Shown here: positions 1 through 6,099 of the stretch, in pieces
How positions within the stretch are numbered: position 1 is the first letter of the stretch
How the letters are laid out: each line of letters opens with the position of its first letter
Assembly: GCA_021825785.1 (NCBI GenBank)
Contig: JAKAGP010000098.1
Location: 1-6,897, forward strand
DNA length: 6,897 nucleotides
From: Nitrospirota bacterium
GTDB taxonomy: Bacteria; Nitrospirota; Thermodesulfovibrionia; Thermodesulfovibrionales; JdFR-88
Direction: 5' to 3'
Notes under the pieces: generated by a model
The model's input: only the letters and a program-made list of their open reading frames with translations
Told to the model about the DNA's origin: nothing
Database searches by the model: none
Position numbers and translations under genes: made by a program

Positions 1-845
1 TCCTCCTTACAATTGAAGCCGCGGACGCGCACGAAAAGGTCGCGCAGGCGGAGCAGGGGTTGGAGCAGGCCCTCCAGGCCAAAAAGATGGCCGATCAGGA
101 AAATGCGCTTGCCCAGTCCACGTTCGACAGATACAAAAAGCTTTACGATCAGAAGGCGATAGCCCAGCAGGAATTCGATGAGATGAGCACCAGGCAAAGG
201 ATGGCCGTTTTGAAACAGCAGGCGGCCGCAGCTGCAGTGGCCCAGGCCAGGGCCGCGCTTGCCGAGGCCAGGACGTATCTGGGATATACCGTCGTGAGGG
301 CGCCCATTAACGGGATAGTCGTGGACAAGAAGGTCGACACCGGAAGCATGGCCACCCCCGGGACGCCGCTGGTCGTTATCGAAGAGCCAAGCTACAGGAT
401 TTCGGCTTCTCTTGACGAGCGTTTTCTTGGACAAGTTAAAAAAGGGACCCCTGTAGTTGTGGATATGCCGGGTGAGGCCGGCAGTAAAACATATCCGATA
501 AGCCAGGTGACGCCCGGGGTCGACCCCGCCACAAGGACTTTTAATATAAAGATCGCCCTTCCATATTCCGCGGGCCTTCAAAGCGGGCTTTATGTGAAAC
601 TCGATGTGCCGCGCGGGCAAAGGAATGCAGTGATGGCGCCCAAGGCTGCCATAGGAAAAAGAGGACAGCTCGATTTCGTCTATGTTGTTGGCCAGGGCGG
701 TGTATTGCAGCTTCGCGCCATCAGGACGGGGCAGGAGTATGACGGGTATGTAGAGGCGCTGTCCGGGATAAATGCTGGAGAGCGTGTTACCGTTTCCGAT
801 TTTGACAGGCTTGGCGAAGGCGTTGCCATCAGGGAGGCACATTGA
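1..845 (+). CDS. RND efflux periplasmic adaptor (membrane fusion protein), 5' end outside window
   Basis: The reading frame is open from base 3, so this is the C-terminal 280 residues of a longer gene (family about 350-400). The TTG at 60 is an internal leucine codon, not a start. The adaptor bridges the inner-membrane RND pump to an outer-membrane TolC-type channel. Visible domains in order: an alpha-helical hairpin (visible residues about 5-95) with an Ala/Gln-rich coiled coil; the second lipoyl half (about 95-128, VRAPINGIV and a DTGS turn); a beta-barrel (about 129-200), ending in the family signature DPATRTF and GLQSGLYVKL; and a membrane-proximal domain (about 205-275). The hairpin tip reads RYKKL...IAQQEF, matching the RLS tip motif of AcrA-like adaptors but with Ala54 in place of Ser. 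The signal peptide or lipobox, if any, is off-window. It overlaps the pump gene by four bases (TTGA). The family is secure; the substrate is not determinable. Confidence 0.93.
   Translation, partial: LLTIEAADAHEKVAQAEQGLEQALQAKKMADQENALAQSTFDRYKKLYDQKAIAQQEFDEMSTRQRMAVLKQQAAAAAVAQARAALAEARTYLGYTVVRAPINGIVVDKKVDTGSMATPGTPLVVIEEPSYRISASLDERFLGQVKKGTPVVVDMPGEAGSKTYPISQVTPGVDPATRTFNIKIALPYSAGLQSGLYVKLDVPRGQRNAVMAPKAAIGKRGQLDFVYVVGQGGVLQLRAIRTGQEYDGYVEALSGINAGERVTVSDFDRLGEGVAIREAH
831..837 (+). promoter_or_regulatory. Shine-Dalgarno site fixing the TTG start of the RND pump
   Basis: AGGGAGG lies four bases before the TTG at 842. No in-frame ATG occurs before the first membrane helix, and this is the only good ribosome site nearby, so it supports TTG as the true start. 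It lies inside the end of the adaptor gene, which implies translational coupling. Confidence 0.75.
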
Positions 846-3800
846 AGCCGGACCAGGACACTGAAAAAGAGAAAGAAAAAGAAACGTTCAAGGGCCGCCT
901 GGGGATTTCGGGCAGGATAGCTAAGGCCTTTCTTACCTCGAAGCTCACTCCCCTCATAGTGGTAGCGGCGCTTGTCGCGGGGGTATTCGCCGTTATTGTG
1001 ACCCCGCGTGAGGAAGAGCCCCAGATAAACGTCCCCATGGTAGACGTGTTCGTGAACGATCCGGGTGCTTCCGCACATGAGGTTGACAACCTTGTAACCA
1101 AACCGATGGAAAAGCTCATCCGGGAAATCCCGGGTGTCCAATATGTCTACTCGATAAGCAGGACCGGGGGCAGTCTTATAATCGTCAGGTATTACGTCGG
1201 TAAAGACATGGATAAAAGCCTCGTGGACCTCTATACGAAGCTCATGTCCAACTACGACAGGATCCCGCCCGGGGTAAGCCGCCCCATCATCAAGCCCAGG
1301 TCGATAGACGATGTGCCGATACTCGTATATAACCTCTGGTCGGACCGGTACACCTCTTATCAGCTCAGGCGCATGGCGGAGGAACTCTCAAATGAGCTAA
1401 AAAAAGACCCGGACGTTTCTGAAGTCCATATAACAGGCGGGGCCCCGCGGCAGGTACGGGTGGAACTGGACCCGGCAAGACTGAAGGCATACCACCTTCC
1501 GGTAATGGCCATCGCGCAGGCCCTGCAGGGCTCGAACTTTGCGACTCCCGAGGGAAAGCTTGACAGCGGCAACCAGAGTTTCCGGGTAGAGGCCGGAGGG
1601 TTCCTGGAAAGCGCCCAGGATGTTGGCAATGTCGTAGTGGGGGTATCGGACGGAAGGCCCGTATATCTCAAGGATGTCGCGGCCATTAATGACGGGCCCC
1701 AGGAGCCGAAGAATTATGTGTTCATGGGAACGGGCCCGGCTTTCAATAAAAAAGAGCGTATAGGCGGTGGGCTGGAAAGCGTAAAGAGCGGCACAGGCCT
1801 TTATGACGCCGTCACGATAAGCGTTGCAAAAAAGAAGGGCACAAACGCGACCCTCATCGCAAACAGGCTTCAAAAGAGGATCGGGGAAGTAAGGGGCAGC
1901 CTCATCCCTGACGGCGTAAAGATCAACCTGGCCAGGAACTACGGGGCGACGGCAGAGGACAAATCGGACGAGCTTCTGGAGCATATGATGATCGCAACCA
2001 TATCCGTCATCATCCTTGTGGCGCTCGCGCTTGGCTGGAGGGAATCGGTGGTGGTGGCGGTGGCGGTGCCGGTGACGCTTTCGCTTACGCTGCTTATCAA
2101 TTTTCTGTACGGATACACGTTGAACAGGGTGACGCTTTTTGCGCTCATATTTTCCATAGGCATACTGGTGGATGACGCGATAGTCGTGGTCGAAAACATT
2201 CACAGGCATTTCAAGCTGTACGGGCCGGGAAAACACAAGGTGGCCCGCGCGGTGGATGAAGTGGGCAATCCGACCATACTGGCCACGTTCACCGTCATCG
2301 CGGCGCTTCTGCCCATGGCCTTCGTTAGGGGGCTGATGGGCCCCTATATGAGGCCGATCCCGGTCGGGGCCTCCGCGGCGATGATATTCTCCCTGCTCAT
2401 AGCCTTCATCGTAAGCCCATGGCTCAGTTACGCCGTGCTTAAAAAGGTAAAACATACCAAGGAAGAGGCCGGCCATGAGAAAAAAGAACTGCGGGGCATA
2501 GACCGGTTTTATCACAAGGCGCTGTCCCCTCTGCTTGAAAGCAGGAAAAAGCGGTTCATCGTCCTGGGCGGGATAGTGGGGCTTCTGTTGCTGGTCGTCC
2601 TGATGGTCCCCCTGAAGCTGGTCATGATGAAGATGCTGCCTTTTGACAATAAGAACGAACTGCAGGTAGTCATAGACATGCCCGAGGGCACTACGCTTGA
2701 GACAACGGAGAATGTGGCCGCGGACATGGGCCTGTATTTGAAGACCGTCCCGGAAGTGACCGATTATCAGATATACGCGGGCGCCGCCGCGCCGTTCAAC
2801 TTTAACGGGCTGGTGAGGCATTACTATCTGAGGCAGGCGCCGAATGAGGCTGACATACAGGTCAACTTTGTGGATAAAAGCCAGCGTTCCGCACAGAGCC
2901 ATGACATAGCCAAGAGGATAAGGCCGGCGCTCGACCGCATCGCCGCGCTTTACGGGGCAAAGGTCAAGATAGCCGAGATACCACCCGGGCCGCCCGTGCT
3001 TGATACCCTTGTGGCGGAGGTCTACGGGCCCTCGCTGAAAGGGCAGACCGAGCTGGCCAGAAAGATCATGGAGATATTCAAGTCCACCCCCGGAGTTGTG
3101 GATGTTGACTGGTATGTGGAGGCCCCGCAAAAGAAGCTGACCTTCACGGTGGACAAGGCCAAGGCCGCGCTGAACGGTGTTTCCACCGAGGCCGCCGCCT
3201 CGACCCTGAGCGCCTCGATGGAAGGGCTTCCGGCCGGGCTTGCCCATATAAAAGATGAAAGAGACCCTGTGCCCATAGTGCTCAGGCTGCCTGAAAACGA
3301 ACGCTCCAGCGTAAGCAGCCTTCTGGGGCTGACGGTGCCGTCGAACAGCGGCGCTCTTGTCCCGCTGGGCGAGCTTGTGAAAGTAAAGGAAGGGACAATA
3401 GACCAGAGCATTTACGAAAAAAACCTGCACAGGGTGGTATATGTTATCGGGGACGTGGCGGGCAGGGAGGAAAGCCCTGTTTACGCGATATTAAAGATGA
3501 TGGGACCGATAGGCCGCCTTCAGGCGGACGGCTCCCAGGTAAAACAGTATTTCCGCGGTCAGCCGTCTCTGGACCAGAGTTACTCGGTGACGTGGGACGG
3601 CGAATGGCACACCACCTACGTGACCTTCCGCGACATGGGGATAGCCTTTGCCGCCGTGCTTGTGCTCATTTATATACTGGTTGTGGCCTGGTTCGGCGAT
3701 TTCACCGTGCCGCTGATAATAATGGCCCCCATACCGCTTACGCTCATCGGCATACTGCCGGGGCACTTCATTTTCAGCGCGTTTTTTACCGCCACAAGCA

Positions 3801-4153
3801 TGATAGGTTTCATCGCGCTTGCGGGGATAATAGTCAGAAACTCGATACTGCTGGTGGATTTCGTGCAGATGGAATGGGCAAGCTGTGGCGACCTTAAAGG
3901 CGCCCTGATACGGGCCGGGGCCGTCAGGTTCCGCCCCATCGCGCTGACCGCCCTGGCGGTTGTGGTGGGCGCGTCCGTTATCCTTTTCGACCCCATATTC
4001 CAGGGGCTTGCGATATCGCTCATGTTTGGCGCGATGTCCGCAACCGCGCTGACGCTTATAGCCGTACCGCTGTTGTATTACGAATTTTTCAGGAAGAAAC
4101 CCTGTCCAAGATCAAAAAAAGGAGAGGAGGAAAAAAATGATGTATCTGCTTAA
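842..4153 (+). CDS. RND-family proton-driven efflux pump, inner-membrane permease (AcrB/HAE-like superfamily)
   Basis: Complete, 1103 residues, slightly above the usual 1030-1060 for AcrB-type pumps. It exports substrate from the periplasm or inner membrane through the adaptor and an outer-membrane channel, driven by proton influx. Layout: a charged cytoplasmic N-tail (1-32, Lys/Glu repeats); TM1 about 33-52, followed by TPREEEPQI; periplasmic porter loop 1 to about 380 (IDDVPIL, GGAPRQVRVELDP); TM2-6 about 384-545; TM7 about 572-592; porter loop 2 to about 930 (MPEGTTLETT); TM8-12 about 932-1083; and a basic/acidic tail. TM4 has the paired proton-relay aspartates D444/D445 (GILVDDAIVVVEN). 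This is as in drug/HAE pumps and unlike the single Asp of CusA/CzcA metal pumps. TM10 reads GIIVRNSILLVDF, so Arg999 stands where AcrB has Lys940. I recall the R-type TM10 and REEEPQI start as a recurring RND subclade, but cannot confirm that here. The TTG start is supported by AGGGAGG. Substrate unknown. Confidence 0.95.
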   Translation: MKPDQDTEKEKEKETFKGRLGISGRIAKAFLTSKLTPLIVVAALVAGVFAVIVTPREEEPQINVPMVDVFVNDPGASAHEVDNLVTKPMEKLIREIPGVQYVYSISRTGGSLIIVRYYVGKDMDKSLVDLYTKLMSNYDRIPPGVSRPIIKPRSIDDVPILVYNLWSDRYTSYQLRRMAEELSNELKKDPDVSEVHITGGAPRQVRVELDPARLKAYHLPVMAIAQALQGSNFATPEGKLDSGNQSFRVEAGGFLESAQDVGNVVVGVSDGRPVYLKDVAAINDGPQEPKNYVFMGTGPAFNKKERIGGGLESVKSGTGLYDAVTISVAKKKGTNATLIANRLQKRIGEVRGSLIPDGVKINLARNYGATAEDKSDELLEHMMIATISVIILVALALGWRESVVVAVAVPVTLSLTLLINFLYGYTLNRVTLFALIFSIGILVDDAIVVVENIHRHFKLYGPGKHKVARAVDEVGNPTILATFTVIAALLPMAFVRGLMGPYMRPIPVGASAAMIFSLLIAFIVSPWLSYAVLKKVKHTKEEAGHEKKELRGIDRFYHKALSPLLESRKKRFIVLGGIVGLLLLVVLMVPLKLVMMKMLPFDNKNELQVVIDMPEGTTLETTENVAADMGLYLKTVPEVTDYQIYAGAAAPFNFNGLVRHYYLRQAPNEADIQVNFVDKSQRSAQSHDIAKRIRPALDRIAALYGAKVKIAEIPPGPPVLDTLVAEVYGPSLKGQTELARKIMEIFKSTPGVVDVDWYVEAPQKKLTFTVDKAKAALNGVSTEAAASTLSASMEGLPAGLAHIKDERDPVPIVLRLPENERSSVSSLLGLTVPSNSGALVPLGELVKVKEGTIDQSIYEKNLHRVVYVIGDVAGREESPVYAILKMMGPIGRLQADGSQVKQYFRGQPSLDQSYSVTWDGEWHTTYVTFRDMGIAFAAVLVLIYILVVAWFGDFTVPLIIMAPIPLTLIGILPGHFIFSAFFTATSMIGFIALAGIIVRNSILLVDFVQMEWASCGDLKGALIRAGAVRFRPIALTALAVVVGASVILFDPIFQGLAISLMFGAMSATALTLIAVPLLYYEFFRKKPCPRSKKGEEEKNDVSA
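4121..4130 (+). promoter_or_regulatory. Shine-Dalgarno site for the DUF2892 gene, embedded in the pump's 3' end
   Basis: GGAGAGGAGG ends six bases before the ATG at 4137. The same bases encode the Gly/Glu-rich cytoplasmic tail of the pump (KKGEEEKN). The site supports ATG 4137 over the adjacent ATG at 4140, although either could be used. Confidence 0.8.
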
Positions 4154-4367
4154 GACCGATTCATGGTACCTGGAGAGGACCGTATTTCTGGTGGCCGGCC
4201 TAGTAGTGCTTTTGAGCCTGGCCCTGTCGGTGCTCGTGAGCCCTTACTGGATGCTCCTTGCCGCGTTCGCGGGTGTGAACCTTGTTATCTTCGCGGCAAC
4301 GGGTTTTTGCATGATGGCAAACATGCTAAAGAAGTTCTTTGGCCTCAAGCCAAGACTGGAGAGGTGA
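4137..4367 (+). CDS. Small two-helix membrane protein, DUF2892 / YgaP transmembrane-domain type
   Basis: 76 residues. A short N-terminal segment (WYLER, 10-14) precedes two hydrophobic helices at about 15-34 and 37-57. A turn follows with TGFCMMANMLKKFFGLKP (55-72), matching the usual DUF2892 ending with a conserved glycine-x-cysteine and LKK-x-G; the cysteine is C58. The common Pro after that Cys is Met here. In E. coli YgaP this helix hairpin anchors a rhodanese domain; here it stands alone. It overlaps the pump gene by 17 bases in another frame and has a strong ribosome site, so it should be made together with the pump. I recall DUF2892 genes next to RND pumps in other Gram-negatives, which suggests an accessory or stabilising subunit, but no function is established from this sequence. 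Family call fairly secure; role unknown. Confidence 0.85.
   Translation: MMYLLKTDSWYLERTVFLVAGLVVLLSLALSVLVSPYWMLLAAFAGVNLVIFAATGFCMMANMLKKFFGLKPRLER
4361..4367 (+). promoter_or_regulatory. Shine-Dalgarno site for the 49-residue zinc-ribbon gene
   Basis: GAGGTGA lies eight bases before the ATG at 4376 and includes the TGA stop of the DUF2892 gene. The strength and spacing of this site are the main evidence that the very short downstream reading frame is translated. Confidence 0.7.
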
Positions 4368-4375
4368 TTTAAAAA

Positions 4376-4525
4376 ATGAGTTCGCTTTACAATTGCCTTT
4401 GCCCTGGATGCGGAAACCTCCACATGGCGTATCTCGAAAACGAGCGGCAGGCCGAAGGCCTGGTCTGCCCCCAATGCGGGATACAAGGACTCAGGGCATT
4501 GCCAAAGAGCATCTTTGGAACCTGA
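4376..4525 (+). CDS. 49-residue zinc-ribbon protein (unrecognised small gene)
   Basis: ATG at 4376 to TGA at 4523-4525. Two zinc-knuckle pairs are visible: C9-PG-C12-G and C31-PQ-C34-G, separated by 18 residues, as expected for a four-cysteine zinc ribbon; C7 is an additional cysteine. No membrane helix or signal peptide is seen, so it is probably cytoplasmic. I do not recognise a named family. Support for it being real comes from the near-ideal GAGGTGA ribosome site at eight bases spacing, the same-strand position eight bases after the DUF2892 stop, and the two CPxCG motifs, which are unlikely by chance in so short a frame. It could bind metal and act as a small regulator or accessory of the pump operon, or be unrelated; that is inference only. 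A different frame across the same bases (4339-4665) has no such support. Confidence 0.7.
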   Translation: MSSLYNCLCPGCGNLHMAYLENERQAEGLVCPQCGIQGLRALPKSIFGT

Positions 4526-4542
4526 GGCCCAACGAGCTGCTA

Positions 4543-4561
4543 GAAGGGCCGTGCGCCCTTC
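4543..4561 (+). terminator. Hairpin after the plus-strand operon, possible weak or Rho-assisted end
   Basis: GAAGGGC and GCCCTTC form a perfect seven-pair stem with a five-base loop, starting 17 bases after the last plus-strand stop codon. No T-run follows; the next bases are GAGAACTGGG. It is therefore not a canonical intrinsic terminator. It may protect the mRNA 3' end or assist termination, or have no role. Confidence 0.3.
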
Positions 4562-4581
4562 GAGAACTGGGACGAATTTTC

Positions 4582-4616
4582 AAAAATAAAAAAAGCGGGC
4601 GCGGCACGCCGCGCCC
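4582..4616 (-). terminator. Rho-independent terminator of the ABC/DedA operon
   Basis: Read on the minus strand, GGGCGCGGC and GCCGCGCCC (4616-4597) form a nine-pair inverted repeat, realistically an eight-pair stem with a four-base loop. The bases GC and then seven T, an A and five T follow directly (down to 4582). It lies about 50 bases past the DedA stop codon. The plus strand has its A-run before the stem and no T-run after, so the terminator works in one direction only. Confidence 0.9.
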
Positions 4617-4665
4617 CTTCGTAAAAACAAAAAAGATATTTCAGCGCACTAGAGCCAGGCAATAG

Positions 4666-5316
4666 TTACTTTTTTGCCTTACTGCGCAAAAACGCGATCA
4701 TTGAAGGCAACACGGATACAACAATAATGGCCATTATGACCGCGGTGAAATTCTTTCTTACGGCGGGGATATTGCCGAAAAAATAACCGCTTAGGGTGAA
4801 CAGGGCCACCCAGGCCAGGCTGCCAGCCGTGTTGTAAATGGAAAAACTGAAATAGCCCATTTTGCCCACGCCCGCAAGGAAAGGGGCAAATGTACGTATT
4901 ATCGGCAGGAACCTCGCTATTACAAGGGTTATGGGGCCATGCTTTTCGTAAAAAACGTGGGTCTCTTCAAGATGCTTTCTGTTTAGCAGGCGGAACCTGG
5001 TCGAATGGAATATCCTGGGCCCTACAAAATAGCCTATCTGGTAATTAAGCATATTGCCCGTTACGGCCGCTATACATAAAAGGGGAAGCAGGACCGTTAT
5101 GTCGAGCGCGTTTGCTCCGCCGGCAACGCGGGCGGCGGCAAACATCCCGGATGCAAACAGCAGGGAGTCTCCGGGAAGAAAAGGCGTCACCACAAGTCCC
5201 GTTTCGCAAAAGATTATCAAAAAAAGAAGCGCGTATACCCAATGGCCGTAATGGTTTATTGCCTCCTCAAGGTGCACGTCAAGGTGAATAAAAATATCAA
5301 TGAAATGTCCGATCAT
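4666..5316 (-). CDS. DedA-family inner-membrane protein (VTT/SNARE-associated domain)
   Basis: 216 residues, the normal DedA length. The domain begins around residue 24 with a hydrophobic helix leading to FCETGLVVTPFLPGDSLLF (36-54). A glycine-rich NYQIGYFVG segment (91-99) follows, then the hallmark ARFLPIIRTFAPFLAG (134-149) and two C-terminal helices (about 165-182, 190-210) with a Lys-rich tail. By position, E38, D50, R135 and R141 correspond to the acidic and arginine residues known to be essential in E. coli YqjA/YghB. DedA proteins act in the inner membrane; members are tied to phospholipid or undecaprenyl-phosphate flipping, envelope integrity and proton-dependent resistance to stresses. 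Which applies here cannot be told. The start is ATG, 12 bases after the permease stop; the nearby ribosome site is only A-rich (AAAAGAG), with AGGAGA 18 bases back, so coupling to the permease is likely. It is last in the operon. Confidence 0.95.
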   Translation of the reverse strand: MIGHFIDIFIHLDVHLEEAINHYGHWVYALLFLIIFCETGLVVTPFLPGDSLLFASGMFAAARVAGGANALDITVLLPLLCIAAVTGNMLNYQIGYFVGPRIFHSTRFRLLNRKHLEETHVFYEKHGPITLVIARFLPIIRTFAPFLAGVGKMGYFSFSIYNTAGSLAWVALFTLSGYFFGNIPAVRKNFTAVIMAIIVVSVLPSMIAFLRSKAKK

Positions 5317-5328
5317 TTTTTTCTCTTT

Positions 5329-6099
5329 TCACTGTCTCCTTTCAAAGAAAAACGAGGCCAGAAGGACAAATACAACCGAGCTGAGCACGATGACGAGCAT
5401 ATCTGCCTGAAAGCTGAAGTCCGGAGCCAGGGGGCCTGCCGCCTGCGCCTGAAACATCGTGTTTTTAAGCGCGTCCACGCCGTACGTAAGAGGGTTGAAC
5501 CTGGAGGCCCACCTTAGGGCCGAAGGCAGCAGCTTTAACGGGTACATCGCGCCGGAGAGAAAAAACATCGGCATGATTATGAAATTCATAATGACGCTGA
5601 AACTTTCATAATTTTCATAAAAAGTGGCGATCACTATGCCAAACGACGAAATGGAAAACGCGACAAGCAGGCTGACAACAAGAGTTGAAATTATCTGAAA
5701 AAAAGACAGCCTCACACCAATCACGGGAAACACCATAAGGACGATAAAGACCTGTATGGTCGAAACCGCGGTCCCGCTTAAGGCCTTTCCCATCACTATG
5801 GAGGACCTCCTTACCGGGGCAACAAGTATCTCTTTCAGAAAACCGAATTCCTTGTCCCAGATTATGGATATCGAGGAAAATATGGAACTGAACAATATCG
5901 TCATTCCCAGGATTCCGGGGAATATGAAACGGGTATACGGCATGCCCGCCCGCGGCGAAACGAGCCGGCTCATGCCCGCCCCTACAAGGAAAAGCCAGAT
6001 GAGGGGCCTCGCTATGGAAGAAACGAGACGGCTTTTCTCCCTGACGAATTTTTTGAGTTCCCTCATCACGATCACGTATATGGCGTTCAGGTCGTTCAA
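5329..6099 (-). CDS. ABC-2 type exporter permease (DrrB/NodJ-like)
   Basis: 256 residues, typical for the family. This is the membrane half of an exporter whose ATPase is the overlapping upstream gene. The N-terminal cytoplasmic helix (MRELKKFVREKSRL, 12-25) leads into six predicted membrane segments. The conserved loop WDKEFGFLKEILVAPVRR and its following GK (about 81-104) is the ABC-2 coupling signature. The C-terminal half shows FLSGAMYPLKLLP and NPLTYGVDALK (about 178-211), also diagnostic. The start is TTG at 6099, sharing TTGA with the ATPase stop. GAGGAG three bases before it supports this choice, and the next in-frame Met is residue 12, inside the conserved N-terminal helix. Related systems export drugs, lipo-oligosaccharides or polysaccharide precursors; the substrate here cannot be named. 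Confidence 0.93.
   Translation of the reverse strand: MNDLNAIYVIVMRELKKFVREKSRLVSSIARPLIWLFLVGAGMSRLVSPRAGMPYTRFIFPGILGMTILFSSIFSSISIIWDKEFGFLKEILVAPVRRSSIVMGKALSGTAVSTIQVFIVLMVFPVIGVRLSFFQIISTLVVSLLVAFSISSFGIVIATFYENYESFSVIMNFIIMPMFFLSGAMYPLKLLPSALRWASRFNPLTYGVDALKNTMFQAQAAGPLAPDFSFQADMLVIVLSSVVFVLLASFFFERRQ

Noticed and set aside
60..62. TTG as the start of the adaptor gene
   Set aside because: The frame remains open back to base 3 with coiled-coil-like residues, and an adaptor needs an N-terminal lipoyl half and export signal that would lie before the window.
2047..2074. GTG/GCG-rich triplet repeat
   Set aside because: It is explained by Val/Ala codons of a membrane helix in the pump (VVVAVAVPV), so no separate repeat function is needed.
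1397..3430. A 677-codon open frame antisense to the RND pump
   Set aside because: It lies wholly inside a certain gene. Its translation is rich in His, Arg, Gln and Tyr without family motifs, as expected from reading the complement of a codon-biased membrane protein gene. No supporting ribosome site or operon context was seen.
842..4153. Heavy-metal (CusA/CzcA) identity for the pump
   Set aside because: TM4 carries the VDD pair typical of drug/HAE pumps, not the single-Asp pattern of metal pumps, and no Met-rich metal path is evident.
4339..4665. A 108-codon plus-strand frame spanning the end of the DUF2892 gene and the gap
   Set aside because: It starts with TTG inside the DUF2892 gene, is out of frame with the better-supported zinc-ribbon gene, runs through both hairpins, and gives a basic low-information translation.
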